Assembly: GCF_023898315.1 (NCBI RefSeq)
Contig: NC_064619.1
Coordinates: 347,644,650 to 347,708,649 of the forward strand
Source of the DNA: Schistocerca nitens
Lineage: Eukaryota > Arthropoda > Insecta > Orthoptera > Acrididae
Reading direction: 5' to 3'
DNA: 64,000 nt
Shown: one piece after another, positions 46,111-56,673 of the stretch
Position numbering within the stretch: the stretch's first letter is position 1
Layout of the letters: each line of letters starts with the position of its first letter
Program-made: the position numbers and the translations under genes
Notes under the pieces: generated by a model
What the model saw: only the letters and a program-made list of their open reading frames with translations
Databases searched by the model: none
Told to the model about the DNA's origin: nothing

Positions 46111-46424
46111 TTTTCATAGTAACATACTGTAGTGTTATAAATGTATTGTAGTGTTACACACTCTTAATGACGACACCTTTGTTTCTAATTCCATGGAAGT
46201 TGTTTACACTTTAATATGTGCTGAACTGTCCTTCCGATCACCATTCCTTTATCTATTGCTTAAAATTTTCATAGTAACGTATTGTAGTTTTACATGCTGT
46301 ATTGTGGTGTTACACGCTCTTAATAAGGACGCCTTTCATTCTAATTCCATGGAAATTGTTTACGTTTTAATATATGCTGATCTGTCCTTCTGATCACCGT
46401 TCCTTTTATATTACTTCAAATTTT
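46111..46424 (+). repeat. Two-unit tandem repeat, about 155 bp each
   Basis: Units start with TTTTCATAGTAAC at 46111 and 46266. They share TCTAATTCCATGGAA, GTTTAC-TTTAATAT and CTGTCCTTC-GATCACC-TTCC. Divergence is moderate. The open frame 46151-46393 simply reads through both units. Confidence 0.88.
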
Positions 46425-46478
46425 TCCCACACACATTTCACCTTAGCTTCCCTTCCTTTCCTATTTACTTCATTCCCA

Positions 46479-46661
46479 GCCGGCCGTTGTGACCGAGCGG
46501 TTCTAGGCGCTTCAGTCCGGAACCGCTTGACTGCTACGCTCACAAGTTCGAATCCTGCCTCGGGCAGTGATGTCCTTAGGTTAGTTAGGTTTAAGTTGTT
46601 CTAAGTTCAAGGGAACTGATGACCTCAGATATTGAGTCCCATAGTGCTCAGACCCATTTGA
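46479..46661 (+). mobile_element. tRNA-derived SINE, head type A
   Basis: The head GTGACCGAGCGGTTCTAGG is present, and the segment between the B box and the body is shortened by about a dozen bases. A perfect 12-bp duplication, ACTTCATTCCCA, lies at 46467-46478 and 46662-46673. Confidence 0.93.
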
Positions 46662-46729
46662 ACTTCATTCCCAAGTAATGTTTACTGCTCTATTCCTGTC
46701 TTTGCTTTTTGTACTTCTTTTTTTCGGAA

Positions 46730-47510
46730 ATTGATTTATTTATTTTTATTACTACCTTTCTCAGTTACCTCCGTGGTAACTGTACTTGCCGGTCCAGCTT
46801 CTGTGATTGCCCTTTGTACAAACGTTCAGTCCTCATCAAATTGACTTCCTACTGTGTCGTTCATTTTCGCATTATCATCAACCCTAGAGAACTTCAACAC
46901 ATCTCATCATTCCTGCCTACTTCAGTATTACACATCTTTCCATACAGACCGTTCTAGGCGCTTCAGTCTGGAACCACGCCACCACTACGTTCGCAGGTTC
47001 GAATCCTGCCTTGGGCATGGATGTGTGTGATGTCCTTAGGTTAGTTAGGTTAAATAGTTCGAAGTTCTAGGGGACTGATGACCTTAGCTGTTAAGTCCCA
47101 TAGTGTTCAGAGCCATTCAGACCCTTCTGGGCGATTCTCTTAAACTTTAGCCTACTGTGCATCAGAAATAATTTGTTGTCTGAGTTTATATCTGCTTCTG
47201 GGTACGCCTTTTTTTATAATCAAGTATATGATTTCTGAAACTCTGTTTCACCTCGATGAAACGCAGCTGGTATCTTTCGGTGTCTCCACGTCTTATCCAA
47301 GTATACCTCCTCCTCTTATGACTTTTGAATAGTATATTCCTTATTTCCTACTGCAGTTTAGTACAGAACTCTAACCTTTCTCCTGTGTCATTCCTGCTAC
47401 CCAGTCCATATTCTCCCGTAACACCGTCTTCAATTCCTTCTGTACGACAGAGTCCCATTCTCCCTCGATTATTATCTACCTTAACATTCTTCTGTCTCGC
47501 CCACAACATT
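46730..47510 (-). pseudogene. RTE-type LINE endonuclease and linker remnant
   Basis: Read leftward, 47510-47350 gives GVTGEYGLGSRNDTGERLEF (endonuclease). Then, across frames, 47345-47130 gives KSHKRRRYTW-like, FRNHILDYKKAYP-like and ADINSDNKLFLMHSRLK. After a SINE (46951-47112), the linker continues to about 46730. Frames are broken. Confidence 0.75.
46951..47112 (+). mobile_element. 5'-truncated SINE (type A)
   Basis: It starts at GTTCTAGGCGCTTCAGTC, so the A-box part is missing; B box, body and tail are present. The duplication CCATACAGACC/CCATTCAGACC (11 bp, one mismatch) lies at 46940-46950 and 47113-47123. Truncation together with a duplication implies incomplete reverse transcription rather than later loss. 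Confidence 0.9.
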
Positions 47511-48164
47511 CGTTGTGACGTCAGCAGGCCGAAGAACGATAGCACGCAAACGGACTGTTAAGTCTGTAACACTACCCTCAATAGGCTGGAGCCTTATCGC
47601 CAACTCATAAATGAAATGGTCCCTCCTCAATGGGCCGATACCGCGGCACTGCCTGACCACCATTGTAACTGGTCACTAAAACAACCAAATACCAAAAACA
47701 AATACTGTGTACACTGACATAATTCCAATTGAACCAACGGTTACTGATATGGCAATATCACAATCGTAACCACGCTCTGCTACCAGTTGTGACCTGGTAG
47801 TCAGGGAGAGGAAGGATAAGGCAACGATTGTGGATGGGGCCGTCATCAGCTACCGTTGGCTGCAGCAAACACATACACTTTATTTGAGGAAATAATTTTC
47901 AACAATCATTTTAAAGGAGTTTAGTACACTGACAACTGAAGGCCTTACTAAGAAAGAATTCAAAATTATTTGTCGGCTGAGTGCTACAAGCAACTTCATA
48001 GTACTCAACAGCTGAAGGCCTCGATTACAAGTGAAGAAGGCAGTTACACGTTAAGAAATACTAAGATATTTTCTCCTTAAACAATCAAAAACTGTAACAA
48101 GCTATAGTAACAGCTGAAGGCCTTGTTAAGAAAGAATTGAAAATTATTTGTCGGCTGAAGGCCA
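47511..48164. repeat. Unassigned repeat with CTGAAGGCC words
   Basis: CTGAAGGCC recurs near 47935, 48011, 48113 and 48154. The phrase AAGAAAGAATT-AAAATTATTTGTCGGCTGA occurs twice (about 47952 and 48131). The same word also recurs in 58376-58612, so both belong to one repeat family. No coding motif. Confidence 0.55.
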
Positions 48165-48917
48165 ACGAAACATCATCGATATGGGCTTTCGGAGCCGAAG
48201 ATCCACTCGTGTACCATTGATGACTGCACGACACAAAGCTTTATGCCTACCCTGGTCCAGTCGATACCGACAATGGACTGTTGATAACTCGAAACATGTT
48301 GCCTGGTTAGACGAGTCTCGCAAATTGTTGCGAGTGGATGGAACGTGTACGGGTGTGGAGACAACCTCATGAATCCATGGAACTTGCATGTCAGCAGGGG
48401 ACTGGTCAAGCTGGTTGAGGTTCTGTAATGGTGCAGGGCGTGTGCATTTGGAGTGATATGGGACCCTTGATAGGTCTAGATACGACTCTGACAGGTGACA
48501 CGTACGTAAGCATCCTGTCTGATCACCTGCATCCATTCATATCCATTGTGCATTCCTACGGGCTTGAGCAATTCCAGCAGGACAATGCGATACCCCATAC
48601 GTCCTGAATTGCTACAGAGTGGCTTCTGGAGCACTCATATGAATTGAAACACTTCTGCTGGCCGCCAATCTCCCTCGACATGAACATTATTGAGCATATC
48701 TGGGGTGCCTTTCAACCTGCTGTTCAGAAGAAATCTCCACCCCGTCATACTCTTACGGATTTATGGACAGCCTTGCAGGTTTAATGGTGTCAATTCTTTC
48801 CACCACTACATCAGACATTAGTCGAGTGTACGCCACGTCGTATTGCGGTACTTCTGCGTGCTCGTGGGTGAAGTACACGATCTTAGGCAGATGTACCAGT
48901 TTCTTGAGCTACTCAGT
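48165..48917 (+). pseudogene. Tc1-like transposase remnant, 5'-truncated
   Basis: 48170-48372 gives IIDMGFRSRRSTRVPLMTAR and HVAWLDESRKLLRVDG (first catalytic Asp in place). Further on, across frames, come a QFQQDNAIPHTS-like block near 48568-48605, SxDMNIIEHIWGAF near 48676-48712 and a C-terminal segment ending near 48870. The end CTACTCAGTGT looks like a terminal repeat. The N-terminal DNA-binding domain is missing, and several stops and shifts are present. Confidence 0.75.
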
Positions 48918-49324
48918 GTTTATATATGTAATGACAAACATTTAAACAAGAGGGTGAAATTTAAACACAAGATTAATCCAAGTTAATTACAACAAGTTGT
49001 TCCCACAAATCCAGTACTCAGACAGCGTCAAGTCTGATTGTTCATTAAAAAATTTAACTAGATACAAATACTGCACTCTATCAATATAGGGCACTCACCA
49101 ACAGTCGACAGTGTCCACTACATGACAGCCATCTCCTGTGCGACTAGGGCTAATGGACACCCATTGGATGGTCACAGTAAATGTAAAACACAATTAAAAA
49201 AAAAAAAAAAAGAGATTAACGACACGGCATAATAATTTCCCTGTCCATCCGAACAGAACTATTAGCTGGGCCCCTTCACAGATCCACAAAAAACAATACC
49301 ACAACAACTCAAACAGTATTAAAA
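48918..49324. other. No recognised feature; poly-A tract
   Basis: An A-run of about 16 lies at 49196-49211. No coding signal. Confidence 0.4.
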
Positions 49325-49505
49325 TCATAAACGTAGGCTTCCGCCGCCATTGTCACATTCAATCAATTTTTTCTGAGTTTGTGACCGCATTGTCAATATA
49401 TATAAAACTACCAACGTCTCGGTCCCTGTTGCAAGCGACGTGGCTAGTTTTATATAGTGTATATTGACAATGCGGTTACAAACCCAGAAAAATTTTATTG
49501 AATAT
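49325..49505. repeat. Penelope-like tail remnant folded on itself
   Basis: The minus-strand frame contains MRSQTQKKLIECDNGGGSLR, a close match to the start of copy A (MRSDTLKNFIEEDNGRGSLR), so the left part is a related Penelope border. GTGACCGCATTGTCAATAT at 49381-49399 returns inverted near 49458-49480, giving two tail arms around about 50 bases that hold a worn CGAGACGTTGG core. Confidence 0.7.
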
Positions 49506-50830
49506 TGAAATAAGTCATTGTGTAGCAACAGAGGCGACAACCATGTAATCAGGGGCACACAAAGACACAATGTACGTCGTCCATTGAGACGACCGACCAA
49601 ACAACCAAAAATGGTCGTTCCTGATGAAAACACAGGCAGGGAAAATGTTGCAAGTGAATTGCCAACTGAAAGATTGTTACCAAGAGATCAGTTCGACAGA
49701 CAGCAACAACACAAGGGGGGGGGGGGCAGCGGCAACACACTTTCGCTAGCAAGCCAATAACCATCAGTCTCTCGTCGAACGGAGCCTTTCGTCACCTACC
49801 ACATAATCGGCCAGCTGTCGTCCCGGCCATTTCAGCTCGCAGTTCCATCGCGGCAACAGCGCTACGGGGCGACTAAAGGGGAAACTAAGCAGAGAAGTCG
49901 CCCGGAAGAGAGATAAGCACGAGCCGACATGGCTCAGTGGTATCTGTGTTTTGTGATACAGGCCATCTTTAAAGTTTATGGCATCATCAAGGTTAGACTA
50001 GTGTAATGAGAACTACATACCTGTAGACTACTGACACTGAATACCAGAACATGGTATGTTCAGGAAACTGACGATATTGGTAACACTCAAATTTATTACT
50101 ACCTTCATAAGATGTTACGCTGCAAAATTATAGGACAGAACTGACGAGATGTCATTGACATAGGAGAATCAATGAGGGCAAAATGCTGAGGTCTGAGACA
50201 CATCTGAATGAAGCAACTTACAGGTCAACTTGCAAGACTACACTGGAATTGCGGTGTGATTACGAAGGCTGCAGGTGACTGAGTTTACACTGTTACAGCA
50301 ATCAATGTAACTAGTAAGCCATCCATTTGACTACCTGGTCCATGTGTCTGCTAAACCGATTTTGCCCTTTGACAGTGTATGTTGTTATTAAACTTCATTA
50401 GAGATTGTCACGTTCATCAGAATCTAAATTAGCTTGAATGCTGAAGTAATACGAGTTTTCATAAAGTGTGTAACCTGTAACTGTTGTAGTAAATTGCTGA
50501 TTAGTGATTAATATATCAATGTGGGATTGATCTTTTATAACTAATACTTAAAGTACAATTTTATTGATTAAGAAGTAGGGAGAACTATACATGTTATGCT
50601 TAGGGGCAAGTAAAACATGAACGGTTGACACCACAAACAGATGCAACAAACAGTTAATACTCCACTGACTGGCGACTGGTTTGTATGATTAACCTATTTG
50701 TTCTGGCTCAAAACACAAATAAAGAAGTCTGAAATTATCTAACACTGAATAGACTTTGATGGATTTATTCTACCCCGAAGTTATACTTTATGTGTGCAGC
50801 TGAAAACAAGTGGCGAGACTGTGATTCTGT
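49506..50830. other. No recognised feature; G12 run
   Basis: Twelve G lie at 49715-49726. GAGCCGACATGGCTC near 49922-49936 is a short imperfect palindrome, like the perfect one near 59811. No gene is recognised. Confidence 0.4.
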
Positions 50831-51031
50831 GCCGGCCGGTGTGGCCGAGCGGTTCTAGGCGCTTCAGTCTGGAACCGCGCGACCACTACGGTCGCAGGTT
50901 CGAATTCTGCCTCGGGCATGGATGTGTGTGATGTTCTTAGGTTAGTTAGGTTTAAGTAGTTCTAAGTTCTAGGGGACTGATGACCTCAGATGTTAAGTCC
51001 CATTGCGCTCAGAGCCATTTGAACCATTTGG
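50831..51031 (+). mobile_element. tRNA-derived SINE, head type A
   Basis: Complete, and close to the apparent consensus of this window (GTGGCCGAGCGGTTCTAGGC; AGCCATTTGAACCATTT). The duplication GATTCTGT (8 bp) lies at 50823-50830 and 51032-51039. Confidence 0.92.
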
Positions 51032-51039
51032 GATTCTGT

Positions 51040-51973
51040 TTGCCGTAACAAGCCAGACCATCAATAGTCTACCCGTTTCTCGGCGTGTAGCGCTGTCTTA
51101 AGTGACAATTGTGGTTCAAGCGTCTGCAGAGCGGTGATTTGCGGCGCCTGTAAATTCTTTTCGTGGACGCGGAACATACAAAGTCGCGGCTTGTTGCAGA
51201 TTCCAACGTGTGACACTCATTTTCAACGGTCATACCATGGACAAAATTGACTCATTTATATAGCAGTGCACACAAGGAGATGAAATATATGGTGGTAGAC
51301 CTATCATGAATAAGATTTCCCTTGGCACAGCGAGTCCTCACTACACGCTCCCCAGTAAACACAAACACTAGTTTAAAATCATGTGCAGGGTAAGTGTACC
51401 AAGCGCAGCCAACTCATAACAATATTCAAGACCAAAATCCTCTCCATACCAGAGTCTGAATCAGAAGACCAACTTTCTCCTTTCTTCACTTTCCATCAAA
51501 CCTCAGTAAACTCCAGCTCTTACTCATTTGCACACAAGGGCTTTGTGCCGATCACAAAAGTCCCCAAGTTCTATGTTTCCCCTCTAACTCATCTGCCCTA
51601 TACATTGCCCAAGCGTAATCAAAGTTGACATCATTCTTCCCTTTTCTGGAAAAGACTCGCAAATTGACAGGCAAAGAGGAGAAGACGTAGTGCTCCCAAC
51701 CTGTTCTTCTTTCTCCATGGCCACTTTAAACAGTGTCTTTTGAGTTCGTGTTTAGCTCTAAAATGAACAACACATATGGATGGCCCAAAAGTTGTAGCGT
51801 TTAAATCCAGGCGCTTCGTTTAAACAAAGAGAAGTGCGGGGATACTTATAAACATTAATAAGGCAAAATTTATGCGTAGCACTTGTGCAGTTCCCGACTG
51901 TGCAAAGCCTACTGACCCTGGTTTACGTCTCTAATTACAAAATCCCCATTCACACACGCACCCCCCCCCCCGC

Positions 51974-51976
<3 letters not shown>
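51040..51976. other. No recognised feature; C11 run
   Basis: Short frames only. Eleven C lie at 51961-51971, directly before the AT tract. Confidence 0.4.

Positions 51977-52019
<43 letters not shown>
51977..52019 (+). repeat. (AT)n microsatellite, left of Tc1 copy 2
   Basis: 43 bases of alternating AT. It ends at the TA used as the insertion target of the element that starts at 52020. Confidence 0.97.
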
Positions 52020-52022
<3 letters not shown>

Positions 52023-53438
52023 TCCTGTAAATGGAAAAAAGAACACATTGACACAGGTGTGTCAGACCCACCATACTTGCTCCGGACACTGCGAGAGGGC
52101 TGTACAAGCAATGATCACACGCACGGCACAGCGGACACACCAGGAACCGCGGTGTTGGCCGTCGAATGGCGCTAGCTGCGCAGCATTTGTGCACCGCCGC
52201 CGTCAGTGTCAGCCAGTTTGCCGTGGCATACGGAGCTCCATCGCAGTCTTTAACACTGGTAGCATGCCGCGACAGCGTGGACGTGAACCGTATGTGCAGT
52301 TGACGGACTTTGAGCGAGACGGTATAGTGGGCATGCGGGAGGCCGGGTGGACGTACCGCCGAATTGCTCAACACGTGGGGCGTGAGGTCTCCACAGTACA
52401 TCGATGTTGTCGCCAGTGGTCGGCGGAAGGTGCACGTGCCCGTCGACCTGGGACCGGACCGCAGCGACGCACGGATGCACGCCAAGACCGTAGGATCCTA
52501 CGCAGTGCCGTAGGGGACCGCACCGCCACTTCCCAGCAAATTAGGGACACTGTTGCTCCTGGGGTATCGGCGAGGACCATTCGCAACCGTCTCCATGAAG
52601 CTGGGCTACGGTCCCGCACACCGTTAGGCCGTCTTCCGCTCACGCCCCAACATCGTGCAGCCCGCCTCCAGTGGTGTCGCGACAGGCGTGAATGGAGGGA
52701 CGAATGGAGACATGTCGTCTTCAGCGATGAGAGTCGCTTCTGCCTTGGTGCCAATGATGGTCGTTTGCGTGTTTGGCGCCGAGCAGGTGAGCGCCACAAT
52801 CAGGACTGCATACGACCGAGGCACACAGGGCCAACACCCGGCATCATGGTGTGGGGAGCGATCTCCTACACTGGCCGTACACCACTGGTGATCGTCGAGG
52901 GGACACTAAATAGTGCACGGTACATCCAAACCGTCATCGAACCCATCGTTCTACCATTCCTAGACCGGCAAGGGAACTTGCTGTTCCAACAGGACAATGC
53001 ACGTCCGCATGTATCCCGTGCCACCCAACGTGCTCTAGAAGGTGTAAGTCAACTACCCTGGCCAGCAAGATCTCCGGATCTGTCCCCCATTGAGCATGTT
53101 TGGGACTGGATGAAGCGTCGTCTCATGCGGTCTGCACGTCCAGCACGAACGCTGGTCCAACTGAGGCGCCAGGTGGAAATGGCATGGCAAGCCGTTCCAC
53201 AGGACTACATCCAGCACCTCTACGATCGTCTCCATGGGAGAATAGCAGCCTGCATTGCTGCGAAAGGTGGATATACACTGTACTAGTGCCGACATTGTGC
53301 ATGCTCTGTTGCCTGTGTCTATGTGCCTGTGGTTCTGTCAGTGTGATCATGTGATGTATCTGACCCCAGGAATGTGTCAATAAAGTTTCCCCTTCCTTGG
53401 ACAATGAATTCACGGTGTTCTTATTTCAATTTCCAGGA

Positions 53439-53440
<2 letters not shown>
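52020..53440 (+). mobile_element. Intact Tc1-like element, copy 2
   Basis: Same structure as copy 1. The left terminus has one change (CACTCCTGTAAATGG). At the right, the last base of the terminal repeat is fused with the AT tract (CCAGGAGT|ATAT), so the final G is lost or changed. It lies inside one (AT)n tract. Confidence 0.95.
52264..53286 (+). CDS. Tc1-like transposase, copy 2 (340 aa)
   Basis: Full length, with no stop or shift. Compared with copy 1, I see about seven replacements: FERDGIVG for FERGRIVG, VSARTIR, AARLQW, WRHVV, DGRLRV and RRLMRS. The catalytic Asp, Asp and Glu (SDESRF, QQDNARPH, SPIEHVW) are kept, with the same 32-residue spacing. The Gly-Arg to Asp-Gly change falls in the first helix-turn-helix and might weaken DNA binding. 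Start chosen as in copy 1. Confidence 0.94.
   Translation: MPRQRGREPYVQLTDFERDGIVGMREAGWTYRRIAQHVGREVSTVHRCCRQWSAEGARARRPGTGPQRRTDARQDRRILRSAVGDRTATSQQIRDTVAPGVSARTIRNRLHEAGLRSRTPLGRLPLTPQHRAARLQWCRDRREWRDEWRHVVFSDESRFCLGANDGRLRVWRRAGERHNQDCIRPRHTGPTPGIMVWGAISYTGRTPLVIVEGTLNSARYIQTVIEPIVLPFLDRQGNLLFQQDNARPHVSRATQRALEGVSQLPWPARSPDLSPIEHVWDWMKRRLMRSARPARTLVQLRRQVEMAWQAVPQDYIQHLYDRLHGRIAACIAAKGGYTLY

Positions 53441-53499
<59 letters not shown>
53441..53499 (+). repeat. (AT)n microsatellite, right of Tc1 copy 2
   Basis: 59 bases of alternating AT. With 51977-52019 it formed one tract before the insertion. Confidence 0.97.
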
Positions 53500-53502
<3 letters not shown>

Positions 53503-55322
53503 GGATTTGTCATTATGTTTCTACACTTGGACAGTGCTCGTTTCCTTATGTAGTCAGACGATATGGCCATTGTTCAATCCTAACTTCATTACTGAATCCT
53601 TTTAACCTCTATTTTGGTAGAATGCCCTTAATGAGATGGATGGACAGATGTTATTTAACCGTAGATCCAGCTACAGATACCTTATCAGATTTTGAAAATT
53701 TTCTTGTCTTGGTTATAGTTTACCCTCTTTTAAGCAATGCTTTTGTTTGCTAATTCAAGCAAAATCAACTCTTAATTTAGACGAGTAAGAGTTACTCACG
53801 ATGAAAGTCTTCCAACACATTTTACTTTCACTTATGAGTTCATAAGAGACTATGAGCCCGCTTTTAGGCCCTGAAACTTTACCACATTATATATCATGTA
53901 ACCAATTTGTGCAGAAACGAGATCTGATGAGTTTCTTAGTGGCAACAAATTTCGTGAAGCACAACGGAATAATGAAAAACATGTTTAGCAAGAACTAAAC
54001 AAGACAAACCCAAGGCTATAATCCTTACAATAGACCTACTGACTATACAAATATATCAGTTGGGCGTAGCAAATGATATTACTCTCAGTATCCTAGAACA
54101 TACAGTAAAATGAAAAGACTGGAGCTAGTGTGATAACAGAAATCATCTCCACGTGTCCGTTTTCTTCGCCTCGTGTCTTGCAATTTTATGTCGCATACCG
54201 CCTGTGAAGCTGAAAACTTTATTTAATAAAACTTTCATCTCAGCGTAAGGCAGCTCTTTCTCTCTCGGCTTTAAATGCAGTTATACTGAATGTAGTAAAT
54301 TTGATAACACAGTAATTACGTGGTCACACGTGAAGGTATGGAACACGTGTAAGATTAACTTACACACAGACCGAGGGGAATAAAATTAAGCTCGTAAGAA
54401 CCCCAAATTGTGTGCACTCTTCACATAATTTTGATTAAATGAATACATGGTTACATATTTCTAAACAAATGCAATTCAGATGGCATTGTTCTTCACACGG
54501 CCATCAACATACAACTGCCGAAAGAAAATCAGCATAAATTGATCGATGAGTGGACGAGCATTAAGCTAAGTACCTTGAAACATTGGATGAATGAAAAACT
54601 GGATATTAAATCCATGTGCTCTGAAAAGATGAATGGACGAAAAAAGACCTGGTTTAAGTTGATGAGCCCACATTATTATCAAAATGATAATAATACTCCA
54701 GGATACTACATTTCAAGGACAGCATCAACCATTTCAGAGCCGCAATAGTTGTTGCATTCATCATAAAATTGTTCTGAAGACCTGAGGATTGCAAAACATT
54801 CTGCAGGAATAGGGATGACACCACATGACAGCTTCCTCAATTTCATCCCGTCCTCAGTGAACATGGAAACCCTCGAATTTTTGTGTCAGCATTTTTATGT
54901 CTGCCTTCTCTCTTTACAGATGGCATCTACGACACTGTCAAGATGCTGTGGCCAGATGACCCAGATTTCTCTCACGCCACTGCTTTGGCCCTGGCTAGAG
55001 TTACCTGACAAGCAACTCCAGTATTAAGTTTTTCTGGCTCTTCAGTCTAAAGCATTGTCTGCACACAGGCTTGAGAAATTCTCGGGACCAGCATTCTGTC
55101 ACTAGTCAGTGCTTTGAGATGTTCGTTTCACTAATATCTGCATGTGGCTCCCAAGGTCCAAACATCCACTCCTAGATTTACTATTAAATGACCAAACTGC
55201 CTGCTTGTTCTTTACTCAAAATACTATTCGAAGGAGAGCCACCATAAAGATTTCACAAGCATTAACAACGTATATGCTGCCATCAATGCCTGCTCGTGCT
55301 GATAATTTCCTGTCGTCTCACA
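53500..55322. other. No recognised feature
   Basis: Open frames at 54539-54748, 54815-55027 and 55142-55435 show no family. CTCTCTTTACAG|ATGG near 54910-54923 is acceptor-like but isolated. Confidence 0.4.
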
Positions 55323-55324
55323 TA

Positions 55325-56547
55325 CACTATGTGATCAAAAGTATCCAGGCACCCCCAAAACATACGTTTTCTTTCTTATTAGGTGATGCCACCTACTGCC
55401 AGGTACTCCATATCAGCGACCTCAGTAGTCATTAGACATCGTGAGAGAGCAGAATGAGACGCTGCGCGGAACTCACGAACTTCGAACGTGGTCAGGTGAG
55501 TGGGTGTCACTTGTGTCATACGTCTGTACGTGAGACTTCCACACTCCTAAACATCCCTAGGTCTACTGTTTCCGATGTGATTGTGAAGTGGAAACATGAA
55601 GGATCACGTACAGTACAAAAGCGTACAGGCCGACCTCGCCTCTTGATTGACAGAGACTGCTGACACTTGAAGAGGGTCGTAATGTGTAATATGCAGACAT
55701 CTATCGAGACCATCACACAGGAATTTCAAACTGCTTCAGGATCCACTGCAAGTACTATGACAGCTAGGCGGCAGGTGACAAAACTTGGATTTCATGGTCG
55801 AGGGGCTATTCATACGGCGTACATGACACCGATAAATGCCAAACGACGCCTCGATGGTTTAAGGAAGGTAAACATTGGACGATTGAACAGTGGAGAAACG
55901 TTGTGTGGAGTGTCGAATCACAGCACATAACGTGGCGATCCGATGGTAGAGTGTGGATATGGCGAATGTCCGGTGAACGTCATCTGCCAGCGTGTGTAGT
56001 GACAACAGTAAAATTCCGAGTCGGTGGTCGTGTTTATAATGGAGGGGGCTTGCACCCCTTGTTGTTTTGCGTGGCACTATCACAGCACAGGCCAACATTA
56101 ATGTTTTATGCACGTTCTTGCTTCCCACTGTTGAAGAGCAGTTGGGGGACGGCGATTGCGTCTTTCAACACGTTCGAGCACGTGTTAATAATGCATGGCC
56201 TGTAGCGGAGTGGTTACACTACAATAACATCCCTGTAATGAACTGGCCTGCACAGACTCCTGATCTGAATCCTATAGAACACCTTTAGAATGTTTCGGAA
56301 CGCCGATTTCGTGCCAGGCCTCACCGACCGTCATCGATATCTCTCCTCAGTGCAACACTCCGTGACGAATGAGCTGCCATTCCCCAAGAAACCTTGCAGC
56401 ACCTAATTGAACGTATGACAGTGGTAGCTGTCATCAAGGCTAAGGGTGGGCCAACGCCATATTGAATTCCAGCATTACCGATAGAGGGGGCCACGAAGTT
56501 GTAAGTCATTTTTAGCCTGGTGTCCGGATACTTTTGATCAGATAGTG
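55325..56547 (+). pseudogene. Second Tc1-like element, catalytically dead
   Basis: The terminal repeats CACTATGTGATCAAAAGTAT and the reverse complement of the right end (CACTATCTGATCAAAAGTAT) pair over about 30 bases, with TA on both sides (55323-55324, 56548-56549). The transposase starts at 55454 (MRRCAELTNFERGQVSG) with a helix-turn-helix region (RSTVSDVIVKWK), then breaks at 55663. Later frames give VVWSVESQHI, where WSDES is expected (first Asp changed to Val), and VFQHVRARV, where QHDNA is expected (second Asp lost). NPIEHL keeps the Glu but is followed at once by a stop. Confidence 0.9.
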
Positions 56548-56673
56548 TAAATATCTTGGCTGTAAGATCAACATTAAAGATCAGCCCTGTATATGGGAAT
56601 AGTGAGAGAGTACTCGTCCTCTCTGAAACTATTCATTCCCACAGATTACACTCTACTGTATATTTCAAATATA

